From NCBI RefSeq assembly GCF_003987345.1, contig NZ_PIPP01000001.1, forward strand, positions 124,001 to 188,000: a DNA stretch of 64,000 bases, in the 5' to 3' direction. The notes beneath the pieces are model-generated. The model did no database searches. It saw only the letters and a list, made by a program, of their open reading frames with translations, and was not told the DNA's origin. Below are positions 1 to 6,869 of this stretch, one piece after another. This DNA comes from Aliidiomarina shirensis. GTDB taxonomy: Bacteria; Pseudomonadota; Gammaproteobacteria; Enterobacterales; Alteromonadaceae. A program made the translations under genes and the position numbers. Every line of letters begins with the position of its first letter. Positions within the stretch are counted from its first letter, which is position 1.

Positions 1-681
1 GTGATGATTTGGGCCTCGGAGCTACGCACACTAGCACTTTCTATTGTTGCCATTGCGGTTGCGTTTGTGGTGGCAACGAAAGAGTTGATTATGTGTGTTA
101 CCGGCTCCATGGTGAAATCGGCCGGACGCAGCTTTAGCATTGGTGATCGTATTCAAGTTAAAGATTTTCGTGGTGATGTAATCGATCAAAATTTATTAAC
201 CACCACGATACTTGAGGTAGGCCCGGGTAAGCTAACGCACCAACGCACTGGGCGTATGACGGTATTACCCAATTCGCTATTTGTCTCTGAAGCCGTGATT
301 AATGAAAGCTATACGCATGATTGGGTGTTGCACGTATTTGTAGTGCCGTTCAAGCGTGAAGAAAACTGGAAAGTAGCGAAAGCTGCCTTTCTGGAAGCGG
401 CGCAAAAGCATTCAGAGCCATACTTAGACGATGTGCGCCGATACATGAAACGCATGAGCGATAACCGTGGTTTAGATATACCCACGGTAGAGCCACGGGT
501 TTCTTTGCAGGTGCCAGCAGCTGGTGAAATTCATTTGGTAGTACGTTTTCCAGTAAAAGCTTCTGAACGGAGTTATGCTGAGCAAGCTATTTTATCGGAT
601 GTGTTTAGTAATACCGATTTTAGTGCGCAGAAAGCAAGCGTTCCGGCGGAAAAGCCAGAACAAATTAATCAGCCAGAATAG
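1..681 (+). CDS. MscS-family mechanosensitive channel, 3' part
   Basis: C-terminal part (about 226 residues) of a small-conductance mechanosensitive channel of the inner membrane, which opens on membrane stretch to release solutes during osmotic downshock. A glycine/alanine-rich hydrophobic helix at residues 8-35 fits the pore-lining TM3. It is followed by the MscS beta-domain pattern: FSIGDRI (about 45-51), a TTxILEVG stretch, TGRMTVLPNS (about 81-90), then an alpha/beta C-terminal region. The reading frame is open at the first base, so the N-terminal membrane helices almost certainly lie outside the window and the first GTG/ATG codons should not be taken as the start. It ends 11 bases before the DUF1415 gene, so the two may be co-transcribed. 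Confidence 0.8.
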   Translation: MMIWASELRTLALSIVAIAVAFVVATKELIMCVTGSMVKSAGRSFSIGDRIQVKDFRGDVIDQNLLTTTILEVGPGKLTHQRTGRMTVLPNSLFVSEAVINESYTHDWVLHVFVVPFKREENWKVAKAAFLEAAQKHSEPYLDDVRRYMKRMSDNRGLDIPTVEPRVSLQVPAAGEIHLVVRFPVKASERSYAEQAILSDVFSNTDFSAQKASVPAEKPEQINQPE

Positions 682-691
682 GCGGCATTAA

Positions 692-1231
692 ATGACCGAT
701 TCCACAGTAGTGATTGCCAAAAGCAAAGCTTGGGTTGAACAATTAATTGTTAAATTCAATATTTGCCCGTTTGCGCGTAGGGAAGTAGAGCGGAACTCAT
801 TTCGCTATGTGGTTGCCGATAATCGCAAAGCCGCTGAAGTATTGGAAGTATTGGTGAAGGAATGTGAGTTCCTTGATCAAAATATGGATACTGAAACCAC
901 GTTGATTATGCTGCCTGCCGGTTTTGAAGGTTTCTACGCCTATCTGGATTTGCTTGATACCGCGAATGAGTTACTGGCCGTGCAGGGTTACGAGGGAACT
1001 TACCAGTTGGCGAGCTTTCACCCAGATTATTGTTTTGAGGGTGAGAAGCAAGATGCAGCATCGAATTACACCAACCGCGCACCGTATCCAACCTTGCACA
1101 TTTTACGCGAAGAAAGCATTGAGAAAGCGCTTAGTAGTTACGACGATCCGGAATCTATTCCCGATCGGAATATGGCGTTTGCTGAAAAGAAGGGCGCTGA
1201 TTTCTTCCAGAAGATTTTGGCAAACTTGTAA
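692..1231 (+). CDS. DUF1415 family protein
   Basis: Protein of 179 residues matching the DUF1415 family as I recall it. The N-terminal ICPFAR motif (about residues 25-30) and the central LASFHPDYCFEG stretch are the family hallmarks. The family has no established biochemical role. Conserved Cys, His and Asp residues in those two motifs could bind a metal or form an active site, but that is inference. No signal peptide or membrane helix is visible, so it is probably cytosolic. It lies between a channel gene and a GPP34 gene on the same strand with short gaps (11 and 28 bases). Confidence 0.75.
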   Translation: MTDSTVVIAKSKAWVEQLIVKFNICPFARREVERNSFRYVVADNRKAAEVLEVLVKECEFLDQNMDTETTLIMLPAGFEGFYAYLDLLDTANELLAVQGYEGTYQLASFHPDYCFEGEKQDAASNYTNRAPYPTLHILREESIEKALSSYDDPESIPDRNMAFAEKKGADFFQKILANL

Positions 1232-1259
1232 GCTAGATACTGTTTAGTGGAGTGTCCTC

Positions 1260-1934
1260 ATGGGTAATTTGAGAGTATATGAAGAACTAATGCTACTGGC
1301 CTTGTGTGAAGAAAAAGGCACGATGAGCACATCGTTTCTAAATTACGCTGTGAGCGGTGCCTTGTTATCTGAACTGATGTTTATGAAGCGATTGCAAATC
1401 GAAGATAGTAAGAAAAAGCTCGTGAATATTGTAGATGCTTCGGCTACCGGCGATGCTTTACTGGATGAGTGTTTGGAAAAAATATCCACAGCAAAGCGAC
1501 GCGGGAGTATGAAAGTATGGGTGCAACGCTTATCGAGCATTAAAGAACTGCATCATAAAGTTGCGCGTAGATTGGCAGAACAAAAGATTGTAGAAGCAAC
1601 TGAAGATAAAGTGCTGTGGTTGTTTACACGGCGCGTATACCCAGAAATAAACCCAATACCGGAAAAAGAACTCCGAAATCGTATTCGGAATGCGGTGCTT
1701 TCTTCCGAGTCGAAAGTGGATCCGCGCACCACGGTTCTCATTGCGCTCGCCAAAAGTGCAGCGTTGTTACCGCAAGTGTTCAGTAAACAAGAACTGAAAC
1801 AACACAAAGAGCGAATTGAGCAAATTGTTGCTGGCGATCTCATGGGTGATGTAACCAAAGAAGTTATCGCAGCTTGCCAAGCGGCGATTATGGTGGCGGT
1901 TATGATTCCTGCGATAACGGTAGCCACTACCTAG
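1260..1934 (+). CDS. GPP34 (GOLPH3-like) family protein
   Basis: Protein of 224 residues resembling the GPP34 family, named after the eukaryotic Golgi phosphoprotein GOLPH3 that binds phosphatidylinositol-4-phosphate. Supporting features are the N-terminal YEELMLLALCEEKGT pattern, an all-helical composition, the segment AVSGALLSELMFMKRL and the basic RRVYP region near residues 123-127, followed by a hydrophobic C-terminal helix (about 207-222). Bacterial members have no settled function; lipid-head-group binding is a guess from the family. The ATG at 1260 follows a GGAG about ten bases upstream. A strong terminator lies about 50 bases downstream, closing this three-gene run. Confidence 0.65.
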   Translation: MGNLRVYEELMLLALCEEKGTMSTSFLNYAVSGALLSELMFMKRLQIEDSKKKLVNIVDASATGDALLDECLEKISTAKRRGSMKVWVQRLSSIKELHHKVARRLAEQKIVEATEDKVLWLFTRRVYPEINPIPEKELRNRIRNAVLSSESKVDPRTTVLIALAKSAALLPQVFSKQELKQHKERIEQIVAGDLMGDVTKEVIAACQAAIMVAVMIPAITVATT

Positions 1935-1982
1935 CTCAACTATGATCGAATACTACGTATCACGGTTTGAAACCAAGGTGGT

Positions 1983-2008
1983 AAGCCCTCAATGTTGAGG
2001 GCTTTTTT
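1983..2008 (+). terminator. Rho-independent terminator after the GPP34 gene
   Basis: Perfect 10-bp arms AAGCCCTCAA / TTGAGGGCTT with a 2-base TG loop, followed by a T-run (2003-2008). It lies about 50 bases after the GPP34 stop and isolates it from the regulated operon that follows. Confidence 0.85.
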
Positions 2009-2047
2009 ATTTCGAAAAAATCACTTAAATACTTATACTTAGAATTT

Positions 2048-2119
2048 AACTTTCCATAGTGGAAAGTTAACGCTTGACGAAGTGGAAAGTGAAGGCTATC
2101 ATTTTCCGCAGTGGAAAGT
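2048..2119 (+). promoter_or_regulatory. Promoter with three TGGAAAGT operator copies
   Basis: A sigma-70 promoter is readable: -35 TTGACG (2074-2079), a 17-base spacer and -10 TATCAT (2097-2102). Three copies of TGGAAAGT interlock with it. The first is half of a perfect palindrome with 9-bp arms (AACTTTCCA 2048-2056, centre TAG, TGGAAAGTT 2060-2068), just upstream of the -35. The second is a half-site inside the spacer (2083-2090). The third, 2101-2119, has a 6-of-8 matching left arm and overlaps the end of the -10 and the start-site region. The layout suggests repression by a dimeric winged-helix protein, most simply the product of the gene at 2654; that assignment is inference. Confidence 0.7.
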
Positions 2120-2189
2120 GATGCTGAGTCATTTAGTTGTAGTACAGCTTACTATTCTTGTATTAAAACCAATGATGAATAGGTGAGTT

Positions 2190-2657
2190 ATGGGTAAGAA
2201 TGATAACAACAACGATAAATTAACGGCTGAAGAAGCACGGAGAAGCCTGGATAGTATTCGCGGGAGTGGTAAACGGATTGTTGATCAATTGCATGTTCCT
2301 TGGTGGCATGATCCGCTACTAGGCTTATGTTTAGCACTACTGGTTATGCATCATGGGTTTCCTACCCCGTTAGATATTCTTTCGGTTGCACTAGGGTGTT
2401 TAGGTGTTTTCTTTGTTCTTCATAATTATACGCACCAAAAAGTTTGGGTTTCCGGTTGGCGTAAAGGCAAAACTGAGGTGGTGTCTTATATATTTTTTGT
2501 AGTGTATTTAATTGTGTTTGCGGCAAGCTATTACTTTAACTGGAAAGGGTATACGTGGGTTGTTCCGCTCTCCGGCGCTTTTATCTTTGTTGCACTTATG
2601 ATCTTCGGCCGGGTTTGGATGGCTGTGTGGCGGAAGGAAATGGAGGAAAGTGAATGA
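2190..2657 (+). CDS. Small four-helix membrane protein, partner of the downstream regulator
   Basis: Protein of 155 residues with a charged, Asn/Asp-rich N-terminus (1-36) and then about four hydrophobic segments (roughly 45-60, 63-80, 97-115, 122-142) in two pairs, ending in a charged cytosolic tail. I do not recognise a catalytic motif. Membrane proteins of this kind commonly sit next to short HTH_34-type regulators, and the two reading frames overlap by four bases (ATGA, 2654-2657), so translation is probably coupled. The start has a good AGGTGAG ribosome site. The gene is expected to be controlled by the TGGAAAGT sites upstream. Function unknown; an integral inner-membrane protein linked to regulation is all that can be supported. 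Confidence 0.75.
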   Translation: MGKNDNNNDKLTAEEARRSLDSIRGSGKRIVDQLHVPWWHDPLLGLCLALLVMHHGFPTPLDILSVALGCLGVFFVLHNYTHQKVWVSGWRKGKTEVVSYIFFVVYLIVFAASYYFNWKGYTWVVPLSGAFIFVALMIFGRVWMAVWRKEMEESE

Positions 2658-2956
2658 GTAGCGGTTTCGATCCGATTATTCACCCTTTGAATAGATTGCA
2701 GATTTGTGCGCTACTTGCGCCAATTGATGAAATGGAGTTTTCATTGATTCGAGAGGAGCTGCAGGTATCCGATTCTGTGCTTTCGAAGCAACTACGGTAT
2801 CTTGAAGAGGCCGGATATATTCAACCGCGTAAAGCGAACCAAGGTGGCCGCCAACGTACTTGGCTGAGCCTTACGAAAACGGGAAGAAAGGCTTTTGCTG
2901 GGCATGTTAGAGCTTTGCAAGAGGTAGCGGAACAGGCTGATTTGCTGGGAAATTGA
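2654..2956 (+). CDS. Short winged-helix transcriptional regulator (HTH_34 type)
   Basis: Protein of 100 residues consisting of little more than one winged helix-turn-helix domain. The family pattern is clear: HPLNRLQICALL at the N-terminus, a recognition helix around VSDSVLSKQLRYLEEAGYI (about 39-57), a wing with GGRQRTWLSLTKTGR (about 64-78) and a C-terminal helix probably used for dimerisation. It lacks any obvious ligand-binding domain. It overlaps the preceding membrane-protein gene by four bases. As the only regulator in the operon it is the best candidate to bind the repeated TGGAAAGT sites at 2048-2119, which would make the operon self-regulating (inference). Confidence 0.85.
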   Translation: MSSGFDPIIHPLNRLQICALLAPIDEMEFSLIREELQVSDSVLSKQLRYLEEAGYIQPRKANQGGRQRTWLSLTKTGRKAFAGHVRALQEVAEQADLLGN

Positions 2957-2983
2957 ACAAAATTGGGGTATTATTCGTATCAA

Positions 2984-3006
2984 TCAGATTAATTTAGCTA
3001 ATCTGA
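2984..3006 (+). promoter_or_regulatory. Palindrome upstream of gcvA, candidate GcvA autoregulatory site
   Basis: Perfect inverted repeat TCAGATTA / TAATCTGA with a 7-base spacer, 28 bases before the gcvA start. The spacer and right arm contain CTAAT, the core recognition sequence reported for E. coli GcvA. LysR-type regulators commonly repress their own promoter, so negative autoregulation is likely, but here it is inferred. Confidence 0.55.
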
Positions 3007-3033
3007 AGTGCGAATCTAAGCAAAGGAACAGCG

Positions 3034-3939
3034 ATGCGAAAACTACCCCCATTAAATGCTTTGCGATCTTTCGAAGCTGCGGCAAGGCATCTCAGTTTTA
3101 CGAAAGCAGCGGAAGAGCTCTTTGTAACGCAGGCGGCGGTTAGCCATCAGGTAAAAGCACTCGAAGATTTTTTAGGCTTGGCACTATTCTTACGCCGCAA
3201 CCGTGCTTTGTTGTTAACTGAGGCCGGGCAAAACTACTATTTAGATATCCGGCAAATGTTTGAAACCCTTACGTTAGCGACGTCGAAAGTAATGCTCGCT
3301 AGTGAACAAGGTTCGCTTACCGTATGCGTTCCGCCGGGCTTCGCAATACTTTGGCTAGTTCCACGCTTAAGCCGCTTTCATGAAGCACACCCAGAAATCG
3401 ATGTGCGTTTAAAAGCAGTAGATGAAATTAGTGGCTCGCTTACCGATTACGTTGACGTTGCTATTTATTACGGGAGTGGCTCTTGGCCGGGAGTTAAATC
3501 GTTTCGGCTGCACAAGGAATACTTAATTCCCGTATGCTCACCGCTGCTACTACAGGGCGCTAAACCCTTACAAAAACCTGCTGATTTACATGAACACACA
3601 TTGCTTCATGAAGAAACGCGTAATGCATGGAGAGAGTGGTTCGCTATGGTGGGTGAAGAGCCGCCAACGCGGAAACGAGGTCCTGTGTTTTCACATTTAG
3701 CGCTAGCTTTGAAAGCAGCCGTACACGGGCAAGGGGTTACGCTAGCGAATAGCGTATTGGCGAAGCCGGAAATCGATTCCGGCCATTTGGTACAAGTATT
3801 TCCACAAACACTCCCTACGAGCGAAGCTTTTTATATGGTGTGTCGGGAATCGCAAGCAGATGTGGGTAAGGTAGCGAAGTTCCGTGATTGGATTTTAGCT
3901 GAAGTGAAACGTGACGAAGATGAAGGACAGGCTACCTAA
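3034..3939 (+). CDS. gcvA: LysR-type regulator of the glycine cleavage system
   Basis: Protein of 301 residues very close to E. coli GcvA. The N-terminal helix-turn-helix (LPPLNALRSFEAAARHLSFT, then KAAEELFVTQAAVSHQVKAL, about residues 4-43) is nearly identical, as are the effector-domain segments WLVPRLSRFHEAHPEIDVRL and VCSPLLLQG. In E. coli GcvA activates gcvTHP with glycine and represses it with purines or GcvR. The gene precedes a hydrolase and rlmM; in E. coli the order is gcvA-ygdD-rlmM, so the neighbourhood is conserved with one substitution. The next gene begins on its stop codon (TAATG). Confidence 0.92.
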   Translation: MRKLPPLNALRSFEAAARHLSFTKAAEELFVTQAAVSHQVKALEDFLGLALFLRRNRALLLTEAGQNYYLDIRQMFETLTLATSKVMLASEQGSLTVCVPPGFAILWLVPRLSRFHEAHPEIDVRLKAVDEISGSLTDYVDVAIYYGSGSWPGVKSFRLHKEYLIPVCSPLLLQGAKPLQKPADLHEHTLLHEETRNAWREWFAMVGEEPPTRKRGPVFSHLALALKAAVHGQGVTLANSVLAKPEIDSGHLVQVFPQTLPTSEAFYMVCRESQADVGKVAKFRDWILAEVKRDEDEGQAT

Positions 3940-4535
3940 TGGCGATATTTGTGTTTGCGCACGGGGCGGGTGCTGGCCCAGAAAGTGAGTTCATGCAGGC
4001 AATTTCTGCGAATCTTGAACAAAAAGGCCATAAAGTTCATCGTTTTGCCTTTCCGTACTGGCAAATAATTGAACAGAGTGGTAAAAAGCGCCCCCCAGAT
4101 AAACAAAATGTACTTGATGCTGCATTTATTGAAGAAGTAGCGAAGGTGCGAGAAGAAAGTGATGATATCCCTTTAGTGGTGATGGGGAAATCAATGGGGG
4201 CGCGGGTAGCGTTTCGTTGTGCTGATACCGTGAATGCTATCGCTGCAGTAGGCTTAGGTTTTCCGTTTCATCCACCTGGCAAACAAGATAAGCATCGTTT
4301 AGCTGAGCTTGAGAATAGCCGGAAGCGAAATTTTATTGTGCACGGCACTAGCGATCCCTTTGGTAAACCCGAATGGCTTGCCGAAAAAACACTACCGAAG
4401 AATTTAACCATTCATTGGGTTGAGGGCGGTAATCATGATTTATCGCGGCCAAAACGCAGTGGTTTAACAAATGCCGAGAGTTGGCAATTGATTTCACGTG
4501 AAATCGATGCCTTTGTAACGAAATTAATTAAGTAA
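3939..4535 (+). CDS. Alpha/beta hydrolase of the KANL3/Tex30-like group
   Basis: Small (198 residues) alpha/beta-hydrolase. The oxyanion-hole motif FAHGAGAG is at residues 5-12, the nucleophile elbow GKSMG around 83-87 gives the catalytic Ser, an Asp lies in TSDPFG (about 138) and the His in GGNHD (about 164), completing a triad. Members of this group are uncharacterised esterases or peptidase-like hydrolases; the substrate is unknown. It overlaps gcvA by one base (TAATG) and is followed by rlmM after 27 bases, so it occupies the place that ygdD takes in enterobacteria. Confidence 0.8.
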   Translation: MAIFVFAHGAGAGPESEFMQAISANLEQKGHKVHRFAFPYWQIIEQSGKKRPPDKQNVLDAAFIEEVAKVREESDDIPLVVMGKSMGARVAFRCADTVNAIAAVGLGFPFHPPGKQDKHRLAELENSRKRNFIVHGTSDPFGKPEWLAEKTLPKNLTIHWVEGGNHDLSRPKRSGLTNAESWQLISREIDAFVTKLIK

Positions 4536-4562
4536 TCGAAGAATTTAAGGGATAAGAGTTTT

Positions 4563-5633
4563 ATGGCTGTTTTGTTGTATTGCCGCGCCGGTTTTGAAGG
4601 CGAGTGTGCTGCTGAAATTCAGGAGCGCGCAGCTGCTCTGGGCGTGTTTGGTTATTGCAAAACGCAGCCGAATAGTGCTTTGGTTACTTTTGAATGCAAA
4701 CCTGAGGAAGCTGATCACTTGGCTCGGAAATTGGCGGTTCATTCTTTAATATTTTCCCGGCAATTATTTGTGCGCGTAGCTGATTTAAATCAGCTCGATC
4801 TGGCCGATAGGGTTACACCATTAGTAGCTGCGTTGCCGGAAATGCAATTATGTGGCCGGCTATGGATAGAAACCACCGATACTAACGATGGCCGTTCGCT
4901 ATCTGCTCTGTGTCGTAAAATCACCAAGCCGTTGAGTATGGCCTTGCAAGAAAAAGGCGTATTAACCGAGAAAGAAGTAACTAACCGTCCGGCTATGCAC
5001 GTGTTGTTCCGCAGCACACATTCTGTGGTTGTTGGCTATTCCTACAGCTATAATCACTCACCGTATTTAATGGGTATTCCACGTGTGCGCACGCCAAAGG
5101 CTGCGCCAAGCCGCTCAGCAGCGAAGCTTGCTGAAGCGTTTAAAGTGATGATCCCAGAACACGAGTTAGCACGCCGGGTGGAACCGGGTATGAAAGCAGT
5201 TGATTTGGGCGCGAGCCCGGGTGGCTGGACAGCGGTTTTAGTGTTCCACGATATGATGGTTTCGGCGGTAGATAACGGCCCGATGGATGAGCATTTAATG
5301 GAAACCGGACAAGTGCGCCATTTCCAGGAAGATGGTTTTCACTTTTTGCCGAAGCGTAAGAACATTAGTTGGCTGGTGTGCGATATGGTGGAAAAACCCG
5401 TTCGCGTAGCGCATTTAATGGCCGATTGGTATATTGGTGAATGGTGCCATGATGCCATTTTCAATTTAAAGTTGCCGATGAAAACGCGCTATGCAGCAGT
5501 AAAACAATATCTTGAAGCGATTCGTGAGCGCCTAAATGAAGCTGAAGTTTGGGGTTATGAGTTGAGTGCCAAGCACCTTTACCATGATCGCGAAGAGATT
5601 ACCGTGTACCTTCGTAAGAAATTTAAAACCTAA
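4563..5633 (+). CDS. rlmM: 23S rRNA C2498 2'-O-ribose methyltransferase
   Basis: Protein of 356 residues, the usual RlmM length. It methylates the 2'-hydroxyl of C2498 in the peptidyl-transferase region of 23S rRNA using SAM. The N-terminal THUMP-like RNA-binding region begins with the RlmM-typical CRAGFEGECAAEI (about 7-19). The FtsJ/RrmJ-type Rossmann domain shows the SAM motif VDLGASPGGWTAVL (about 214-227), then VCDMVEKP and LKLPMKTRY, which supplies the expected catalytic Lys. The position downstream of gcvA matches E. coli. Confidence 0.93.
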   Translation: MAVLLYCRAGFEGECAAEIQERAAALGVFGYCKTQPNSALVTFECKPEEADHLARKLAVHSLIFSRQLFVRVADLNQLDLADRVTPLVAALPEMQLCGRLWIETTDTNDGRSLSALCRKITKPLSMALQEKGVLTEKEVTNRPAMHVLFRSTHSVVVGYSYSYNHSPYLMGIPRVRTPKAAPSRSAAKLAEAFKVMIPEHELARRVEPGMKAVDLGASPGGWTAVLVFHDMMVSAVDNGPMDEHLMETGQVRHFQEDGFHFLPKRKNISWLVCDMVEKPVRVAHLMADWYIGEWCHDAIFNLKLPMKTRYAAVKQYLEAIRERLNEAEVWGYELSAKHLYHDREEITVYLRKKFKT

Positions 5634-5717
5634 TCGATTGAATGTAATCATGGAATGGGTTCTGTTTTAGTTAGTTGAATCTAGGAAGTAAATTTCGCTT
5701 ATTTATAGGGTAAAACG

Positions 5718-6011
5718 ATGAAAGATCGTGAAGTATTAGCTTGGGAAGAAGCGCGAGTAAAAGGCTTTGGTAAGTTTGTATTAATTCATGGCGTGCTTTC
5801 ATGGGGCTTGCCGATGCTCATTATTATTGGCTATTTCAATAATATTTTAGCGGATGGGGCTACCTTTACATCGGTATTGATTCATTGTGTTATTTGGTTT
5901 GTAGCAGGCGGTTTATTTGGTTTGGTGTTGTGGTTTGTGAATGAACGCCGCTATAAAAAACACCAAGAGCAAGTAGCCGCAAAGCAAGCTGCGAGCACTG
6001 AATCAGAATAG
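5718..6011 (+). CDS. Small two-helix membrane protein
   Basis: Protein of 97 residues with two hydrophobic segments (about 19-40 and 51-75) separated by a short polar loop, a basic N-terminus and a charged, Lys/Gln-rich C-terminal tail. It looks like a hypothetical inner-membrane protein with both ends in the cytosol. I recognise no functional motif. It stands alone, 84 bases after rlmM and upstream of a repeat-rich gap. A weak ribosome site (GGGTAAA) precedes the ATG. Confidence 0.65.
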   Translation: MKDREVLAWEEARVKGFGKFVLIHGVLSWGLPMLIIIGYFNNILADGATFTSVLIHCVIWFVAGGLFGLVLWFVNERRYKKHQEQVAAKQAASTESE

Positions 6012-6056
6012 CGTTCACTGCTTTTCCTCGTTAGTAATAAAACCTCTTCACAAACA

Positions 6057-6132
6057 CGCCCTTGTATTTAACGGAATGTATCTAACGGAATGTATCCAAT
6101 GGAATGTATCCAATGGAATGCATGCAAGGGCG
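6057..6132. repeat. Four tandem 14-bp repeats enclosed by an inverted repeat
   Basis: Four head-to-tail 14-base units: two identical copies of TAACGGAATGTATC (6069-6082, 6083-6096), then CAATGGAATGTATC (6097-6110) and CAATGGAATGCATG (6111-6124). The block is enclosed by the inverted repeat CGCCCTTG (6057-6064) / CAAGGGCG (6125-6132). The enclosing stem could act as a transcript-end hairpin with a repeat-filled loop. Nothing coding is visible here. Confidence 0.85.
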
Positions 6133-6248
6133 CTTTACTGATCCTCGCGGACGTTATATTGCGTAATCATTGATAGCGTCTATTATTTGCACATATCTGT
6201 GAACGTTCAATATTGATCACACCACAGATCGTGTTAACGAGGTATCCG

Positions 6249-6773
6249 ATGAACAAACTAATCACGACTACGCTTCTACTCGCGTTCACTTTTAGTGTGA
6301 ATGCAGATGGTTTTGATGAAACAAAATTTGTAAAACCAAGCGATGCGGAACTACGGGAAATGCTCACGCCACTGCAATACAGAGTAACTCAGGAAGACGC
6401 CACGGAGCGGGCATTTGATAATCGCTACTGGGATAACCAAGAAGTGGGGATTTACGTGGATATTGTTTCCGGCGAACCGCTGTTTTCGTCTGCCGATAAG
6501 TATAAATCGGGTTCCGGTTGGCCAAGTTTTATTCGACCCATTAATGACAAGGCCGTAACCGAGAGCCGCGATCGTTCTTGGTTTGTTGTACGCACCGAAA
6601 TACGTAGTCGAGTGGCGGATTCGCATTTAGGGCATGTGTTTGATGATGGCCCGCGGCCAACGGGGCTGCGTTACTGCATGAACTCAGCGGCAATGCGTTT
6701 TATTCCTGTTGACCAAATGGAAGCAGAAGGGTACGGCGAATATATTGATAAAGTAGGGCCGCCGCGGAGCTAA
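6249..6773 (+). CDS. msrB: Exported peptide-methionine (R)-S-oxide reductase
   Basis: Reduces the R-epimer of methionine sulfoxide in proteins. From the ATG at 6249 (GAGG ribosome site about 7 bases upstream) the product has 174 residues and begins with a Sec signal peptide, [19 protein letters not shown], cleaved near residue 19, so it acts in the periplasm. An upstream in-frame ATG at 6213 would bury the signal peptide and was not used. MsrB motifs are clear: [28 protein letters not shown] and RYCMNSAA with the catalytic Cys. The two CxxC zinc pairs are absent, and the usual resolving Cys (SGCGWPS) is Ser, leaving a single Cys in the whole protein. Confidence 0.9.
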   Translation: MNKLITTTLLLAFTFSVNADGFDETKFVKPSDAELREMLTPLQYRVTQEDATERAFDNRYWDNQEVGIYVDIVSGEPLFSSADKYKSGSGWPSFIRPINDKAVTESRDRSWFVVRTEIRSRVADSHLGHVFDDGPRPTGLRYCMNSAAMRFIPVDQMEAEGYGEYIDKVGPPRS

Positions 6774-6790
6774 TTAGGTTTATAGAAACT

Positions 6791-6830
6791 CGAAGTAGCT
6801 GTACTAAGAAGAAGGGAAACAGCTACTTCG
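6791..6830. repeat. Perfect 12-bp inverted repeat between convergent genes
   Basis: CGAAGTAGCTGT (6791-6802) and ACAGCTACTTCG (6819-6830) form a 12-bp stem with a 16-base purine-rich loop, between the stops of msrB and the oppositely oriented oxidoreductase. No T-run follows on either strand, so it is not a textbook terminator, but it may protect or define both 3' ends. Confidence 0.7.
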
Positions 6831-6869
6831 TGAGTGCTTACATCGTTAACTCGATATAATTACGTATAT

